Assembly (NCBI GenBank): GCA_965250245.1
Contig: OZ252296.1
Span: 3,348,001 to 3,412,000 of the forward strand
Length of the DNA: 64,000 bases
Direction of reading: 5' to 3'
Source of the DNA: JABDIP01 sp965250245
GTDB taxonomy: Bacteria > Pseudomonadota > Alphaproteobacteria > DSM-16000 > Inquilinaceae
Shown in pieces: positions 28,627-37,618 of the stretch (position 1 is its first letter; each line of letters starts with the position of its first letter). The notes under the pieces were generated by a model. It had not been told where the DNA came from and searched no databases. It saw only the letters and a list, made by a program, of their open reading frames with translations. Both the position numbers and the translations under genes were made by a program.

Positions 28627-29948
28627 GCGGTCAGGGCGGCGTTGTCGGACAGCACATAGAGTGTGCCATCGGCGACGATCGGCGCGATGGTGCCGTCTCC
28701 GCGCAGCGGGAAGGAATGCACGATCTCGCCGCTCACCGGCGAGGCGACGATGCCGTCGCCGTCGGAGCTGACCGCGATCAGCCGGTCGCCGGCCAGCACG
28801 GGGCCGGCCCAGACGATCGGTCCCTCGCGGTCCTCCGGATCGCGGAAGCGCTGCAGCGGCGTGACCCAGAGGATGCGGCCGCCGCGCTTTGTCATGGCGA
28901 CCAGCTCGGCATTGGTGGTGATGACGAAGATGAATTCCCCGGCGACCACCGGCATGTTGATGCCGCCGACCTCCTGCTCCCACAGCCGCGCACCGCTACG
29001 CAGGTCGATGCCGGCCATGCGCCCGCTATGGCTGATGGCGATCACCATCTCGTCGGAGATGACCGGCTCGGCGCGGATATCCGCAAGCCCGGCCAATGCC
29101 CCGAAACGCCGCACGGCGGCCAGGCTGTCGGACCAGGCCGGCCGGCCGGTCTCGATCCTGAGCGCGAACAGCTCGCCGGAGCTGTAGGGGGCGATCACCA
29201 CGCCGCCACCCGCCGCCGGGCTGGCGCCGCCGAGCAGGGCCGCGTCCTCCAGGATGCCGGTGTGGCTCCACAGGATCTGGCCGGTGGCCGCGTCCAGGGC
29301 CTCGAGCTGGTTGTCGATGCTGATGACGAAGACGCGGCCCGACGCGAAGGCCGGCGCCGCGCGGATCGGGCCGTTGGCCTCGGCCCGCCACAGCAGGCCG
29401 CCATTGGTCGGGTCCAGGGCCACCACCTCGCCGAACCCGGTCGAGGCATAGAGCCGGCCGTCGCCGAAGGCGAGGCCGCCGCCCAGGGGATCGCTTTCCT
29501 CGCCCTCGCCGGTCACCCGCACCCGCCAGGCCTGCCGGCCGTTGCCCGCGTCGAAGGCGGCGACCCGGCCGCTGGCATCCATGGCGAAGACCCGGCCGTT
29601 GGCGACCACCGGCGGGTTCATGAGCCGGCTGTCGCTGCCGGAGCCGTCGCCGGCATCGACCGACCAGGCCTGGTCGAAGGGATGCGCCAGGGCGACGTTG
29701 CCGGGCAGGTGGCTGGGGCGCATGCCGGCCTGGGGCCAGTTGCTGTTGCGCTCGGCCTGCGGCACGAAGATGTCGAGATCGGCGACCAGCGGGTCGGGCT
29801 CTATGGCGTCGGCGAGCTGCAGCACCGAGATGCGGGTGCCGGGCAGCGGCGGCGCCTCGTCCGCGCCGAACCAGCCACCGATGCCGCAAGCCGACAGCAG
29901 CGGCAGGCAGAGCAAAGCCGTGGCGCGGGCGGCCCAAGATGTCGTCAT
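28617..29948 (-). CDS. bamB: Outer-membrane assembly lipoprotein BamB (PQQ-like beta-propeller)
   Basis: Scaffold lipoprotein of the BAM complex. The start at 29948 gives 443 residues beginning with a lipoprotein signal peptide (MTTSWAARATALLCLPLLSACG; lipobox LSAC). PQQ-type propeller repeats follow, for example VFAMDASGRVAAFDAGNG, LEALDAATGQILWSH and MAGIDLRSGARLWEQE. It lies 7 bases after yfgM on the same strand, the classical yfgM-bamB order. It is longer than E. coli BamB (392 residues). Confidence 0.9.
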   Translation of the reverse strand: MTTSWAARATALLCLPLLSACGIGGWFGADEAPPLPGTRISVLQLADAIEPDPLVADLDIFVPQAERNSNWPQAGMRPSHLPGNVALAHPFDQAWSVDAGDGSGSDSRLMNPPVVANGRVFAMDASGRVAAFDAGNGRQAWRVRVTGEGEESDPLGGGLAFGDGRLYASTGFGEVVALDPTNGGLLWRAEANGPIRAAPAFASGRVFVISIDNQLEALDAATGQILWSHTGILEDAALLGGASPAAGGGVVIAPYSSGELFALRIETGRPAWSDSLAAVRRFGALAGLADIRAEPVISDEMVIAISHSGRMAGIDLRSGARLWEQEVGGINMPVVAGEFIFVITTNAELVAMTKRGGRILWVTPLQRFRDPEDREGPIVWAGPVLAGDRLIAVSSDGDGIVASPVSGEIVHSFPLRGDGTIAPIVADGTLYVLSDNAALTAYR

Positions 29949-29955
29949 GGCGCGC

Positions 29956-30600
29956 CTACCCGCCCTGCGCGGCGCCGGAAAGCTCCAGCGCCCGGTTGCG
30001 GATGCCGGCCGGCGTGAACGGATCGGCCGCGAGCAGCTCGAAGATCTGCTGCGCCTCATCCACATCGCCCAACCGGAGTGCCAGCAGCCCGCTGAGTTCG
30101 CGGGCGTTGTAGCGCCACGGGCTGTCCTCGTCGGTCAGCGGCCGGAGATCCGCGGCCAGTGCATCCGGGTCGGCGGTATCCAGGCTGTGTAGGACCGCCA
30201 GCAGGAGCGCCAGGTCGCGCCACGCGTCGGGCACGCCGCTGTCATCGGCGACCAGCCGGTAGACGTCGACGGCACCACTGCTGTCGCCCGCCTCCAGACG
30301 CAACGCCGCCTCGTGCAGCCGGGCCAGCACGCCCTGGCGGTCGGGCTGGTCCTCGCCGAGCGCCGCCAGCGCGTCGATCGCCGACGTCGGGTCGGAGTCG
30401 GCGTCTTCCAACGCCGACAGCAGCACGCCGGTGATCTCCTGGTCGCGTTTGTCGGCGTAGTCCTGCCAATAGACCCAGCCGCCGGTCGCCAGCAGCACCA
30501 CGGCGACGACGGCGATGCCGATATTGCCGTATCGCTGCCACAGAACCTTGGCGCGGTCCTCGCGCAGCGCCTCGTCGACTTCGCGGAATATCTCGCTCAT
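29956..30600 (-). CDS. yfgM: YfgM-like tetratricopeptide membrane protein
   Basis: Inner-membrane protein of 214 residues: a short cytosolic N-terminus (MSEIFREVDEALREDRAKVLWQRYG in part), one membrane segment at about 27-46 and a periplasmic TPR-like helical domain. In E. coli YfgM associates with the SecYEG-PpiD translocon. The gene directly precedes bamB. Confidence 0.85.
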   Translation of the reverse strand: MSEIFREVDEALREDRAKVLWQRYGNIGIAVVAVVLLATGGWVYWQDYADKRDQEITGVLLSALEDADSDPTSAIDALAALGEDQPDRQGVLARLHEAALRLEAGDSSGAVDVYRLVADDSGVPDAWRDLALLLAVLHSLDTADPDALAADLRPLTDEDSPWRYNARELSGLLALRLGDVDEAQQIFELLAADPFTPAGIRNRALELSGAAQGG

Positions 30601-30708
30601 TCACCATCCCCGGGCCGCCATTGAGCGGCGGCCCCGCGCCTTAGCAAGCCGGCCCCTCGCGGTCAAGCCGGCCGGCGGTAATCCATGCCTGTCGGCCCAT
30701 GGCGCGGC

Positions 30709-31266
30709 TCACGCGGCACTGCGCCATTTGATCGAGCAGCCCATACTGGCGGTCTGCTGTTCCGGCCCCTTGCCGGTGCGTGCCACCTGCCGCATGGCCT
30801 CCAGCAACTCGCGCGGCGCGTCCGGCACCGCCTCGGTGCGCGAGGCGTCGAGCCGGCCGCGATACTGCAGCTCCCCATCGGCATTGAAGCCGAAGAAATC
30901 CGGCGTGCAGATGGCGTCGTAGGCCCGCGCCACCTCCTGGGTCTCGTCGATCAGGTAGGGAAAGGTGAAGCCGTTCTCGGCCGCGAAACCCTTCATGTTC
31001 TCGAAGCTGTCGGCGGGATAGGCGACCGTGTCGTTGGACATGATCGCGGCCACGCCGATGCCCTCGGCCTGCAGCGCCTTGCTGTCGTCGACGATCCGGT
31101 GCACCACGCCGCGCACATAGGGGCAGTGGTTGCAGATGAACATGATCAGGGTGCCTTTCGGCCCGGCGACGCTGTCCAGCGTGTGCACCTGCCCGTCGAT
31201 GCCGGTGAGGCTGAAATCCACCGCCTTCCAGCCGAAATCACAGATCGGCGGCTGCATGGCAACCAT
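30709..31266 (-). CDS. Thioredoxin-fold (AhpC/TSA-like) protein
   Basis: Thioredoxin family protein of 185 residues, or 182 from a second Met at 31257. A redoxin-like core contains MFICNHCPYVRGVV, whose C-N-H-C is the active-site CxxC, and CTPDFFGFNADGELQYRGRLD downstream, typical of this peroxiredoxin-like subgroup. No signal peptide is seen, so it is probably cytosolic. The substrate is unknown. Confidence 0.82.
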   Translation of the reverse strand: MVAMQPPICDFGWKAVDFSLTGIDGQVHTLDSVAGPKGTLIMFICNHCPYVRGVVHRIVDDSKALQAEGIGVAAIMSNDTVAYPADSFENMKGFAAENGFTFPYLIDETQEVARAYDAICTPDFFGFNADGELQYRGRLDASRTEAVPDAPRELLEAMRQVARTGKGPEQQTASMGCSIKWRSAA

Positions 31267-31374
31267 GATGCGCGCTCCCGTGTCGTGTGGTCGTAATCGG
31301 GCCTTTTCCTAGACCATTGGACAGGGGATGACAATTTGCGCATCCGCCCCGACCGGGTTCCGGTCTGGCTCGGC

Positions 31375-32190
31375 CTAGGCGGCCCCGATCATGCGCAGGG
31401 CGGCGACCCTCTCCTCCTGCTCCGCGACTGTGCGAGCGGCCTTCCGGTAGAGCTTGGCAAGATCCGGCTTGAGGTGTTCGGTCACCTGGTCGACTGGCAG
31501 CGCGAGCAGGGCCGCGAAGATCGCCAACGCAAAGACCAGTTCCCGCTCGGTCATGTATCCCTGGCGATGGGTGCTCCACCCGGCGGCGAAGGCATCGCCG
31601 AACTGCACGAAGCGGAAGCTGGAATTGGCCAGGAAAATGCCGAACCCGAGATAGACGGCCGTCAGGTCCGTCGCATGCTCCATCAGCTCGTGGTCCCCGG
31701 GCGGGAGGGTCGGCGCTGTCGCCATCAGGTAGTGGCTGAGCTCATGCGCGAACGTGGCGACAAGCGATGTGGGATCCGACAGGAGCCTGGGGTCGTAGGT
31801 GATGGTCACGACGTGGTTGGCCGCGCCGCGATCCAATTCGATGCCCTCGACGGCAAATGTCCCGGCCGGGCGCGCCCCGAGGCCCTGCAGCAACTGACCT
31901 TCGCCGACTACCGGATCGGGCCCGGCCTCCTGTGCGGCCAGCCGGCAGGGCCAATCCTCCATGCCGGCAAGCCTCCGGACCTGCTCGAAGAGCGCCTCGG
32001 CAAACGCATGGCCGGAAACCCCCTTCTCCACGGAGAAATACGCATCCGTCGGCCGGACGAGTTCGGCGCCGGCAAATTGCCGGTAGCCCCCGAAGGACTG
32101 GAACAGCCATTCGAAGGTCTCGAATTCCCAGTCGATCGTGTCCTGATCGATGATCGGCGCGCGGCGAAATCCGAAAATCATGGGCGACAA
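31375..32190 (-). CDS. Hypothetical protein with HExxH metalloprotease-like motif
   Basis: Unrecognised protein of 271 residues. HELSHYL at about 147-153 is an HExxH zinc motif, and MEHATDLTAVYLGFG about 20 residues later resembles the helix that gives a third ligand in zincins. A hydrophobic helix (LVFALAIFAALLALP, about 219-233) lies near the C-terminus. No signal peptide. A zinc-dependent peptidase is plausible but not proven. It stands alone, divergent from the DUF2794 gene. Confidence 0.65.
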   Translation of the reverse strand: MSPMIFGFRRAPIIDQDTIDWEFETFEWLFQSFGGYRQFAGAELVRPTDAYFSVEKGVSGHAFAEALFEQVRRLAGMEDWPCRLAAQEAGPDPVVGEGQLLQGLGARPAGTFAVEGIELDRGAANHVVTITYDPRLLSDPTSLVATFAHELSHYLMATAPTLPPGDHELMEHATDLTAVYLGFGIFLANSSFRFVQFGDAFAAGWSTHRQGYMTERELVFALAIFAALLALPVDQVTEHLKPDLAKLYRKAARTVAEQEERVAALRMIGAA

Positions 32191-32329
32191 CTTGGCGGTC
32201 GCGGGCGAGACCGTCCACCGTCAAGCGGCGGGGAATTTCTAGAAGTCCGCAGGGCGCTTTACCTGCCCGCTGTTTTGAGGACAATAGAAGGTCGACAACG
32301 ATAAAGAGCAAGGCGAGGTCCAAGCCCGG

Positions 32330-32677
32330 ATGGATGCAGAGATCATACGTCTTGCCGATGTCCGGCGCGGCGGCCGGCATCGGAAGCGCCGTATCTATTT
32401 CGACCGCCGCGAACTCTCCCAACTCCTGCAGGTCTACAGCGACCGCGTCAGCCGCGGTGAATGGCGGGACTACGCCATCGACCACACCTCCGGCGGCGCC
32501 ATGTTCAGCGTCTTCCGGCACAGCCAGGACCGCCCGGTCTATGCCATCGCCAAGACCGCCGGCCCGCGCGGTCCCGAATACGCCGTGTTCGACGGGCGCT
32601 GCAAGCTGACCGGCAAGCCCTCTCTGAGCGAAGCCCTGGCAGTCTTCGACACGCGCATCCGCCTGGTCGACGACTGA
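32330..32677 (+). CDS. DUF2794 family protein
   Basis: Small protein of 115 residues matching DUF2794, a family found mainly in alphaproteobacteria: YFDRRELSQLLQVYSDRVSRGEWRDYAID, FSVFRHSQDRPVYAIAK and a C-terminal LSEALAVFDTRIRLV. No function is known. Confidence 0.75.
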   Translation: MDAEIIRLADVRRGGRHRKRRIYFDRRELSQLLQVYSDRVSRGEWRDYAIDHTSGGAMFSVFRHSQDRPVYAIAKTAGPRGPEYAVFDGRCKLTGKPSLSEALAVFDTRIRLVDD

Positions 32678-32770
32678 TCCGTTCGCCGACGCGGCCTCCG
32701 GCAATGCTCTTGTTCACCTCAGATGTTCTTGTTATGTTCTCATCCAGGCGGATTGGTGTGGACAGGTCCC

Positions 32771-33049
32771 ATGGGTGGATGGAAACGGCAGCAGCTCACC
32801 GACGAGGAGGCGCAGCGGCGGCCGATGCTGTTGGGCGCGCTGATGGAACAATCGGTGGAGGTGTTCTGCTGGTGCAACCGCTGCGGCCACAACGCGGTGG
32901 TGGCGACGGAACGGCTGATCCGGCAGTTGGGGCCCGACTATCCGATTCCCGAGGTCGGGGCCCAGATGCGCTGCACCGGCTGCGGCGGCAAGGATATCGC
33001 GACCCGCCCCCACTGGCCCTCCCAGGGCCAGATCACCCGGCACGACTAG
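32771..33049 (+). CDS. Small zinc-ribbon protein
   Basis: Uncharacterised protein of 92 residues from ATG 32771 (MGGWKRQQLTDEE). Cys pairs CNRC at about 35-38 and CTGC at about 70-73 form a probable C4 zinc ribbon; CWCNRCGHN is the first knuckle. Could bind nucleic acid or act in a protein complex. It is downstream of the DUF2794 gene with its own 93-base gap. Confidence 0.65.
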   Translation: MGGWKRQQLTDEEAQRRPMLLGALMEQSVEVFCWCNRCGHNAVVATERLIRQLGPDYPIPEVGAQMRCTGCGGKDIATRPHWPSQGQITRHD

Positions 33050-33076
33050 GTGTCCCAGCGTTGCTCGATGAGGGAC

Positions 33077-34510
33077 CTATTCGATGCTGGAGATCTTCCG
33101 TACGCCGACCGCACATGGACGGGCCGGACCTCCGGTCGAACTGGTCAACTCGAGCAGCGTCGGCTCTTCCCAATTGAACCTCCAATCGGGCAGGCATGTG
33201 GACGTGACGCTCGCGCCTGCCATCCAGCGGCCGCCAACATAGGCCCCGTCAATGCACACCTGGGACGCAGCCGGAAGAGGCAGCTCAAGGAGACCCTTGC
33301 CGTGGTGGAATTCGTAGTCCCGGACGGCTTGGGCATCCTGCTCCGCAACGAGGGCGTTCATTCGTCCAGGCCACACCGACCAGGCCTGGAGTATCGCGCT
33401 GCGCAGACGACGCCAGAGTCCGGGTTCCGGGATAAGCCAATCCACAAACTCACCGCTGCGGCTGCCATTGCGCTCCGTCGTACCCAGCGGGTCGCGATCA
33501 GCTTGCCGTTCGGTACCGCTGCCGGGGTGTGCGTATCCAAAATCCGCCACCGCTGCCGAGAACTGCCAAGGACGTGGCGCGCCCTTGCGAAACTGGGGGA
33601 TCGAACAGTGCTCACCGTCCGGCGGACGCAGAAATCTCCGGTTCTCCGGAGCGTGAGGATTGGTGGAGAACAAGGCGTCGCCGGGCGGCCATTGAAGACA
33701 ACCGGCAAACAGGCACGAAACCTCCGGATCAGCGTACCGAAAGAGCCCCTTGGCGTCCGGCATGCCGCCCTGGGGATAGGTCAGAGGGGGTTGCCGGGAG
33801 ACATAGGCGCGACTGGGAAACAGCACGGCGCCGCCCGATTTCCTGGCCAGATGGGGCATTGACGCCTCCAGGCCGGGCCACCCATGTCGCGGCGGCGGCC
33901 ATTCGTCGCCGGCCGTCTCGTCCGAAATGTCGAAGCGATTGACTGGAGAGTCGACGTGAACGTACTGCCATACCGGCGCCGCATCTGGTGCCGGTCCCAG
34001 GTTGGACGTCACGACACTCTCATCGCTCGGGAACCCGCGGCCGCGCCAATAGTGGAACCGCCGCAAATAGGTCTCGGACCAATCACCGTTGAGCCAGCCG
34101 CCATTGACGTAAAGCGGATGGCGCCAATAGGTGTCGATGAGGTCCGTCGGCCAGCAGGAAATTGCGTCGACCATTAGATCGTCGACGCGCTCCCAGAGCG
34201 CATGGGGCGGATACTTGGACTGCATCGCCGACTGCCGCGCGAACAACCTTGCGGACGCGATGTGGTCCAGCCGCAGGTAGATCGATGTCGCGCGAGATCG
34301 GCCACGTGGATGGTAGCTTCCGGACTGGACCAGCACGGGATACCGCACATCATCCCTGCGGTACTCGAAGAGCAGCCAATGCTCTCCTGGCAGGTCCAGT
34401 TCCGATTGCAGGTTGAAGGGACCGAGATAGGCCACGCGCTCGCCGGTCGATGCGATGGTCATCGCATCGTCTTCGGGTGCCCATTCCCACCAGCCAATGG
34501 ATTGGGTCAT
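33077..34510 (-). CDS. Uncharacterised Trp-rich protein
   Basis: Long open frame giving 477 residues from ATG 34510 (MTQSIGWWEW); an ATG at 34528 is also possible. It is rich in Trp, Tyr and Pro, with no signal peptide or membrane segment. Segments such as YWRHPLYVNGGWLNGDWSETYLRRF and the C-terminal CIDGAYVGGRWMAG look folded. I recognise no family. The GC content is visibly lower than that of its neighbours, which hints at horizontal acquisition. It ends 28 bases from the zinc-ribbon gene end (convergent). Confidence 0.6.
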   Translation of the reverse strand: MTQSIGWWEWAPEDDAMTIASTGERVAYLGPFNLQSELDLPGEHWLLFEYRRDDVRYPVLVQSGSYHPRGRSRATSIYLRLDHIASARLFARQSAMQSKYPPHALWERVDDLMVDAISCWPTDLIDTYWRHPLYVNGGWLNGDWSETYLRRFHYWRGRGFPSDESVVTSNLGPAPDAAPVWQYVHVDSPVNRFDISDETAGDEWPPPRHGWPGLEASMPHLARKSGGAVLFPSRAYVSRQPPLTYPQGGMPDAKGLFRYADPEVSCLFAGCLQWPPGDALFSTNPHAPENRRFLRPPDGEHCSIPQFRKGAPRPWQFSAAVADFGYAHPGSGTERQADRDPLGTTERNGSRSGEFVDWLIPEPGLWRRLRSAILQAWSVWPGRMNALVAEQDAQAVRDYEFHHGKGLLELPLPAASQVCIDGAYVGGRWMAGASVTSTCLPDWRFNWEEPTLLELTSSTGGPARPCAVGVRKISSIE

Positions 34511-34590
34511 TTCGCGCCTTCGGATCAAGTCGGAGCCGACAGGCCTACCAGCAATTGATTGACCGGAGATTGCCCGTTTCCGGATGGATC

Positions 34591-35967
34591 CTATCGATCA
34601 GGCTCCGCCGATCGCGTCGCGCCCGGCGGCGGGAAGCGGAGTTCGGCGCGCAGGCCGCCGAGCGGTGCGGCGTCGAGGCGCAGGGTGCCGCCATGCAGGT
34701 CGATGAGGTCGGAGACGATGGCCAGGCCGATGCCGCTGCCCGGCGGGGCCTCGTCCAGCCGTTCGCCCCAGCCGAGCGCCTGGTGGCGCTGCTCGGCGGG
34801 GATGCCCGGGCCGTCATCGTCCACCGTGACGACCAGCGCGCCCTCGTCCAGCCGGGCGGCCAGGACGATCCGGGCTTCGGCGAAGCGGTGGGCGTTGGCG
34901 GTGAGATTGCCGACCGCGGCATCGAAATCCTGCCGCGGCACCGGAAAGGCCAGATCGTCCGGACAATCGACGGCGATGGTCACCGGCGGCTGGCGGTAGA
35001 GGATGGCGTAGCCTTCGCGGATGTCGTCCAGGGCGGTTGCGATCGGAATGGCGCGGGCCGGACCGGCATCGGTGCCGATCGCCTGGGCCAGGTTGGCGTA
35101 TCGGTCGACCAGCCCGGCCATGCGGTCGACCTGGCGCTTCAGCACACCGGACTCGTCCCCGTCCGGCAATCCGTTGCGCAGCACCGCCAGCGGGTGGTTC
35201 AGGTCGTGGGCGATCTTGGACACGTATTTGCGGGTGCGGGCCAGCAGCCGGGCGTTGCGGCCCAGCAGATCGTTGACCCGGTCGACCAGGTCCTGCAGCT
35301 CGCGCGGGAAGGTGCCGGCGATGCGCGCACTTTCGCCGGCCTCGAAGCGGCCGAGCGACCGGCCGACGGCGGCCAGCGACCGGTGCAGGGTGACCAGCAT
35401 GACCAGAATGGCGATGCCGAGCAGGACCAGCGAGGGCACGGTGATGCGCATCGTGAGCTGCTGCAGCCCGACGATCTGGTCCGCCACCATGGCGTCGTAG
35501 CGCCGGCCGTCGACCCCGGCGAGGTAGCGCACGGTGGCGGTGCCGCCATCGGGCAACGGCTCGCGCACCAGCCGTTCGGCGATGCGCATCGGCCCCAGCG
35601 GCGATTCGGCGTAACCGACGACGAAATCCGCCGCCGGGCGGTCGAGGGACGGGGTCAACGCCGCGTCGGTGAGCATCAGCAACTCGGAGCGGAAAGCGGT
35701 GCGGCCGTCGATATCGACCTGCCAGACCCACTCCAGATCCCCGATCCCCAGCTGGGGCGTGCCGGTGACGCCGGCGCTGACCGCCGCCGCGCGGACCTGC
35801 AGCCCGAAGGCCCGCAACTGGGTGTCCACGGCTTCCTCGGCGATCGTCCGGATGGCGCCGCGGGTGGCGGCCCACAAGGCCGGCCCGCCGATCGCCATGA
35901 CGATCAGCGACCAGGCCAGCATGCGGCCGGCCAGGGTTCCGGGCCAGTACCTGCGCGCCGGCGTCAC
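34591..35967 (-). CDS. Sensor histidine kinase of a two-component system
   Basis: Membrane sensor kinase of 458 residues, GTG start overlapping the response-regulator stop. Membrane segments lie at about 12-34 and 164-185, flanking a periplasmic domain; a HAMP-like linker follows. The phosphoacceptor His is in SKIAHDLNHPLAVLRN, the N-box is GNLTANAHRFAEA, and DDDGPGIP and GSGIGLAIV are G boxes. The PepSY/regulator/kinase order resembles QseBC or metal-sensing systems. Confidence 0.9.
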   Translation of the reverse strand: MTPARRYWPGTLAGRMLAWSLIVMAIGGPALWAATRGAIRTIAEEAVDTQLRAFGLQVRAAAVSAGVTGTPQLGIGDLEWVWQVDIDGRTAFRSELLMLTDAALTPSLDRPAADFVVGYAESPLGPMRIAERLVREPLPDGGTATVRYLAGVDGRRYDAMVADQIVGLQQLTMRITVPSLVLLGIAILVMLVTLHRSLAAVGRSLGRFEAGESARIAGTFPRELQDLVDRVNDLLGRNARLLARTRKYVSKIAHDLNHPLAVLRNGLPDGDESGVLKRQVDRMAGLVDRYANLAQAIGTDAGPARAIPIATALDDIREGYAILYRQPPVTIAVDCPDDLAFPVPRQDFDAAVGNLTANAHRFAEARIVLAARLDEGALVVTVDDDGPGIPAEQRHQALGWGERLDEAPPGSGIGLAIVSDLIDLHGGTLRLDAAPLGGLRAELRFPPPGATRSAEPDR

Positions 35968-36635
35968 GGATCGCCGCAGGCCAGCCGGTAGCCGTAGCCG
36001 AGCACGGTCTCGATGGTGGCCTTGCCCAGCTTGTCGCGCAGGCGGCTGATATAGACCGGGATCTCGTTGCTGGTCTTGATGCTGGCGCCGTCGAAATTGT
36101 GCTGCACCAGCTCGTCGGCGGAGACCGGGCGCTCACGATGGACGAGCAGGTAATGCAGGATGCGGAACTCGGTCGGCGTCAACCGCGCCGGCGCACCGTC
36201 GAACCAGACCCGCATGGACTGCGTGTCCATGCGCAAGGGCCCCGCCTCCAGCACCGGCTGGCGCACGTTCGGGCCACCGGAATTGGCCACGCCGCGCACC
36301 CAGTCGAGCAGCAGTTCCAGATCGACCGGCTTGGTCAGGTAGTTGGTGGCACCGGCCTTCACCGCCTCCTTCATGTCGGCCACGTCCTTGCGCGAGGCGG
36401 TCAGGACGATCACCGGCATCACCCGCCCCTCGCCGCGCCAGCGCTTCAGCACGCTGATGCCGTCCATGCCCGGCAGGCCGGGATCGAGGATGACCGCGTC
36501 GAACGGCTCCTCCAGCCCCAGTGTCAGGGCGTCCTGGCCGTTATCGGCCAAATCGACGGCGAAATTGTCGCCGCGCAGCATCTCGGCGATCTGCGCCGAC
36601 AGGTCGGCATCATCCTCGACCACCAGGACCCGCAT
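35964..36635 (-). CDS. OmpR-family response regulator
   Basis: Response regulator of 223 residues from ATG 36635 (MRVLVVEDDADLSAQ). The receiver has the acidic pair EDD, phosphoacceptor Asp in VILDPGLPGMDG, Thr in VLTASRKD and Lys in LTKPVDL. The C-terminal winged helix (about 125-220) has LTPTEFRILHYLLVHRERPVSADEL and VYISRLRDKLG. It is 8 bases downstream of the PepSY gene and coupled to the kinase gene. Confidence 0.93.
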   Translation of the reverse strand: MRVLVVEDDADLSAQIAEMLRGDNFAVDLADNGQDALTLGLEEPFDAVILDPGLPGMDGISVLKRWRGEGRVMPVIVLTASRKDVADMKEAVKAGATNYLTKPVDLELLLDWVRGVANSGGPNVRQPVLEAGPLRMDTQSMRVWFDGAPARLTPTEFRILHYLLVHRERPVSADELVQHNFDGASIKTSNEIPVYISRLRDKLGKATIETVLGYGYRLACGDP

Positions 36636-36643
36636 GGGTCGGC

Positions 36644-36952
36644 TCACCGCCGCCCGGAACGCCCGAGCCAGGCGTCCGGATTGCGCACCACCGCCCCGGT
36701 GCGGGGATCGAGGTAGACGATGACCACGCGGTCGTTCGGCGACAGGATGCGCACCTCGTAGAGATAGGCCGACCCGCCATTGGGCGCGCGCACCGTATGG
36801 GTGCCGACGATGCGCCCGGCATAGGCGGAGTCGCGCTGAAGCTGCCGGAGCATCTGCGACAGCGGCATCGACCGGTCGTTCTGCGCGACGGCCACGCCGC
36901 CGATCGACATCAGCAGCGCGAAAAGCGCGGACATGGCCAGGAATCGTCTCAT
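36644..36952 (-). CDS. Secreted PepSY-like protein
   Basis: Periplasmic protein of 102 residues with a signal peptide (MRRFLAMSALFALLMSIGGVA then AQ). The mature part has the PepSY-like pattern YLYEVRILSPNDRVVIVYLDPRTGAVV. PepSY proteins often precede OmpR-type regulator/kinase pairs and may modulate the sensor. First gene of a PepSY-regulator-kinase operon. Confidence 0.8.
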   Translation of the reverse strand: MRRFLAMSALFALLMSIGGVAVAQNDRSMPLSQMLRQLQRDSAYAGRIVGTHTVRAPNGGSAYLYEVRILSPNDRVVIVYLDPRTGAVVRNPDAWLGRSGRR

Positions 36953-36997
36953 CGGCCCTGTATGACATGGCCGGGTTTGCACCGGTAGGGCACGCCC

Positions 36998-37033
36998 GTT
37001 ATGCGATTTTAATCCCGATGAATGGGGCATAAC
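36998..37033. promoter_or_regulatory. Candidate operator between PepSY and His-rich genes
   Basis: GTTATGC (36998-37004) and GCATAAC (37027-37033) form an inverted repeat around an AT-rich spacer in the 156-base gap between the divergent PepSY operon and the His-rich gene. A site for the adjacent response regulator is plausible. Confidence 0.35.
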
Positions 37034-37108
37034 CCGGGCGGCATACCATCGAAATCGGCGACGCCCCACTCTCCCGCCATAGCCGCTCGAAACCCACGGG
37101 AGAGACCC

Positions 37109-37483
37109 ATGCACTGGAAGACCCTGAAGATCATGACGGTCGTGGCCCTGCTGGCCTCACCGTCGGCGCTGGCCGCCATTCCCGCCCAGACCGCCGTTGA
37201 CGGTGCGGCCGGCCGCTCGGTGACCACGTCGGACGGGCCGCCGATGCTGCAACTGGCGCATCACCGGCACGATCGGTTCCGGGATCGCGGCCACCGGCAC
37301 GACCGGTTCCGGGATCGCGGCCAGCGCGAGATCCGCGGCAGGTACCATGACCGCGACCGCCACCACTACCATCGCGGCCGCGGCCATCGTCACCCGCATT
37401 TCCGTCATCACCATCGCCCGCGGCATTTCCACGGCCGACCGATCCGGCGGCTGTTCCGCCACTGGCTGCGCCACCACTACTAG
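37109..37483 (+). CDS. Secreted His/Arg-rich protein
   Basis: Periplasmic or secreted protein of 124 residues. The ATG at 37109 follows GGGAGAG and begins a signal peptide (MHWKTLKIMTVVALLASPSA then LA). The mature part has HRHDRFRDRG twice in tandem and a C-terminal half of His, Arg and Asp (HHYHRGRGHRHPHF and similar). Such composition suggests metal binding. It is divergent from the PepSY two-component operon and followed by a strong terminator. Confidence 0.75.
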   Translation: MHWKTLKIMTVVALLASPSALAAIPAQTAVDGAAGRSVTTSDGPPMLQLAHHRHDRFRDRGHRHDRFRDRGQREIRGRYHDRDRHHYHRGRGHRHPHFRHHHRPRHFHGRPIRRLFRHWLRHHY

Positions 37484-37505
37484 GCCGGATTCCCTCCCCC
37501 GACTG

Positions 37506-37557
37506 CCGCCCCGGCCGCCTGCCTTCATGGCAGGCCGGCCGGGGCGGACTTTTTTTG
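37506..37557 (+). terminator. Rho-independent terminator after the His-rich gene
   Basis: CCGCCCCGGCC, GCCTGCC (37506-37523), loop TTCATG, then GGCAGGC, CGGCCGGGGCGG (to 37547) with one or two unpaired bases, followed by a run of seven T. Confidence 0.88.
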
Positions 37558-37618
37558 CGTGCCCCCTGGCGGCGGATCGGCCTTGACCGCAAATCCGGCC
37601 GCATGGTCTGTGCGCCGG

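Noticed and set aside
27792..30017. Open frame of 741 codons on the plus strand overlapping EamA and antisense to bamB.
   Set aside because: Covers two well-supported genes in other frames and has no domain.
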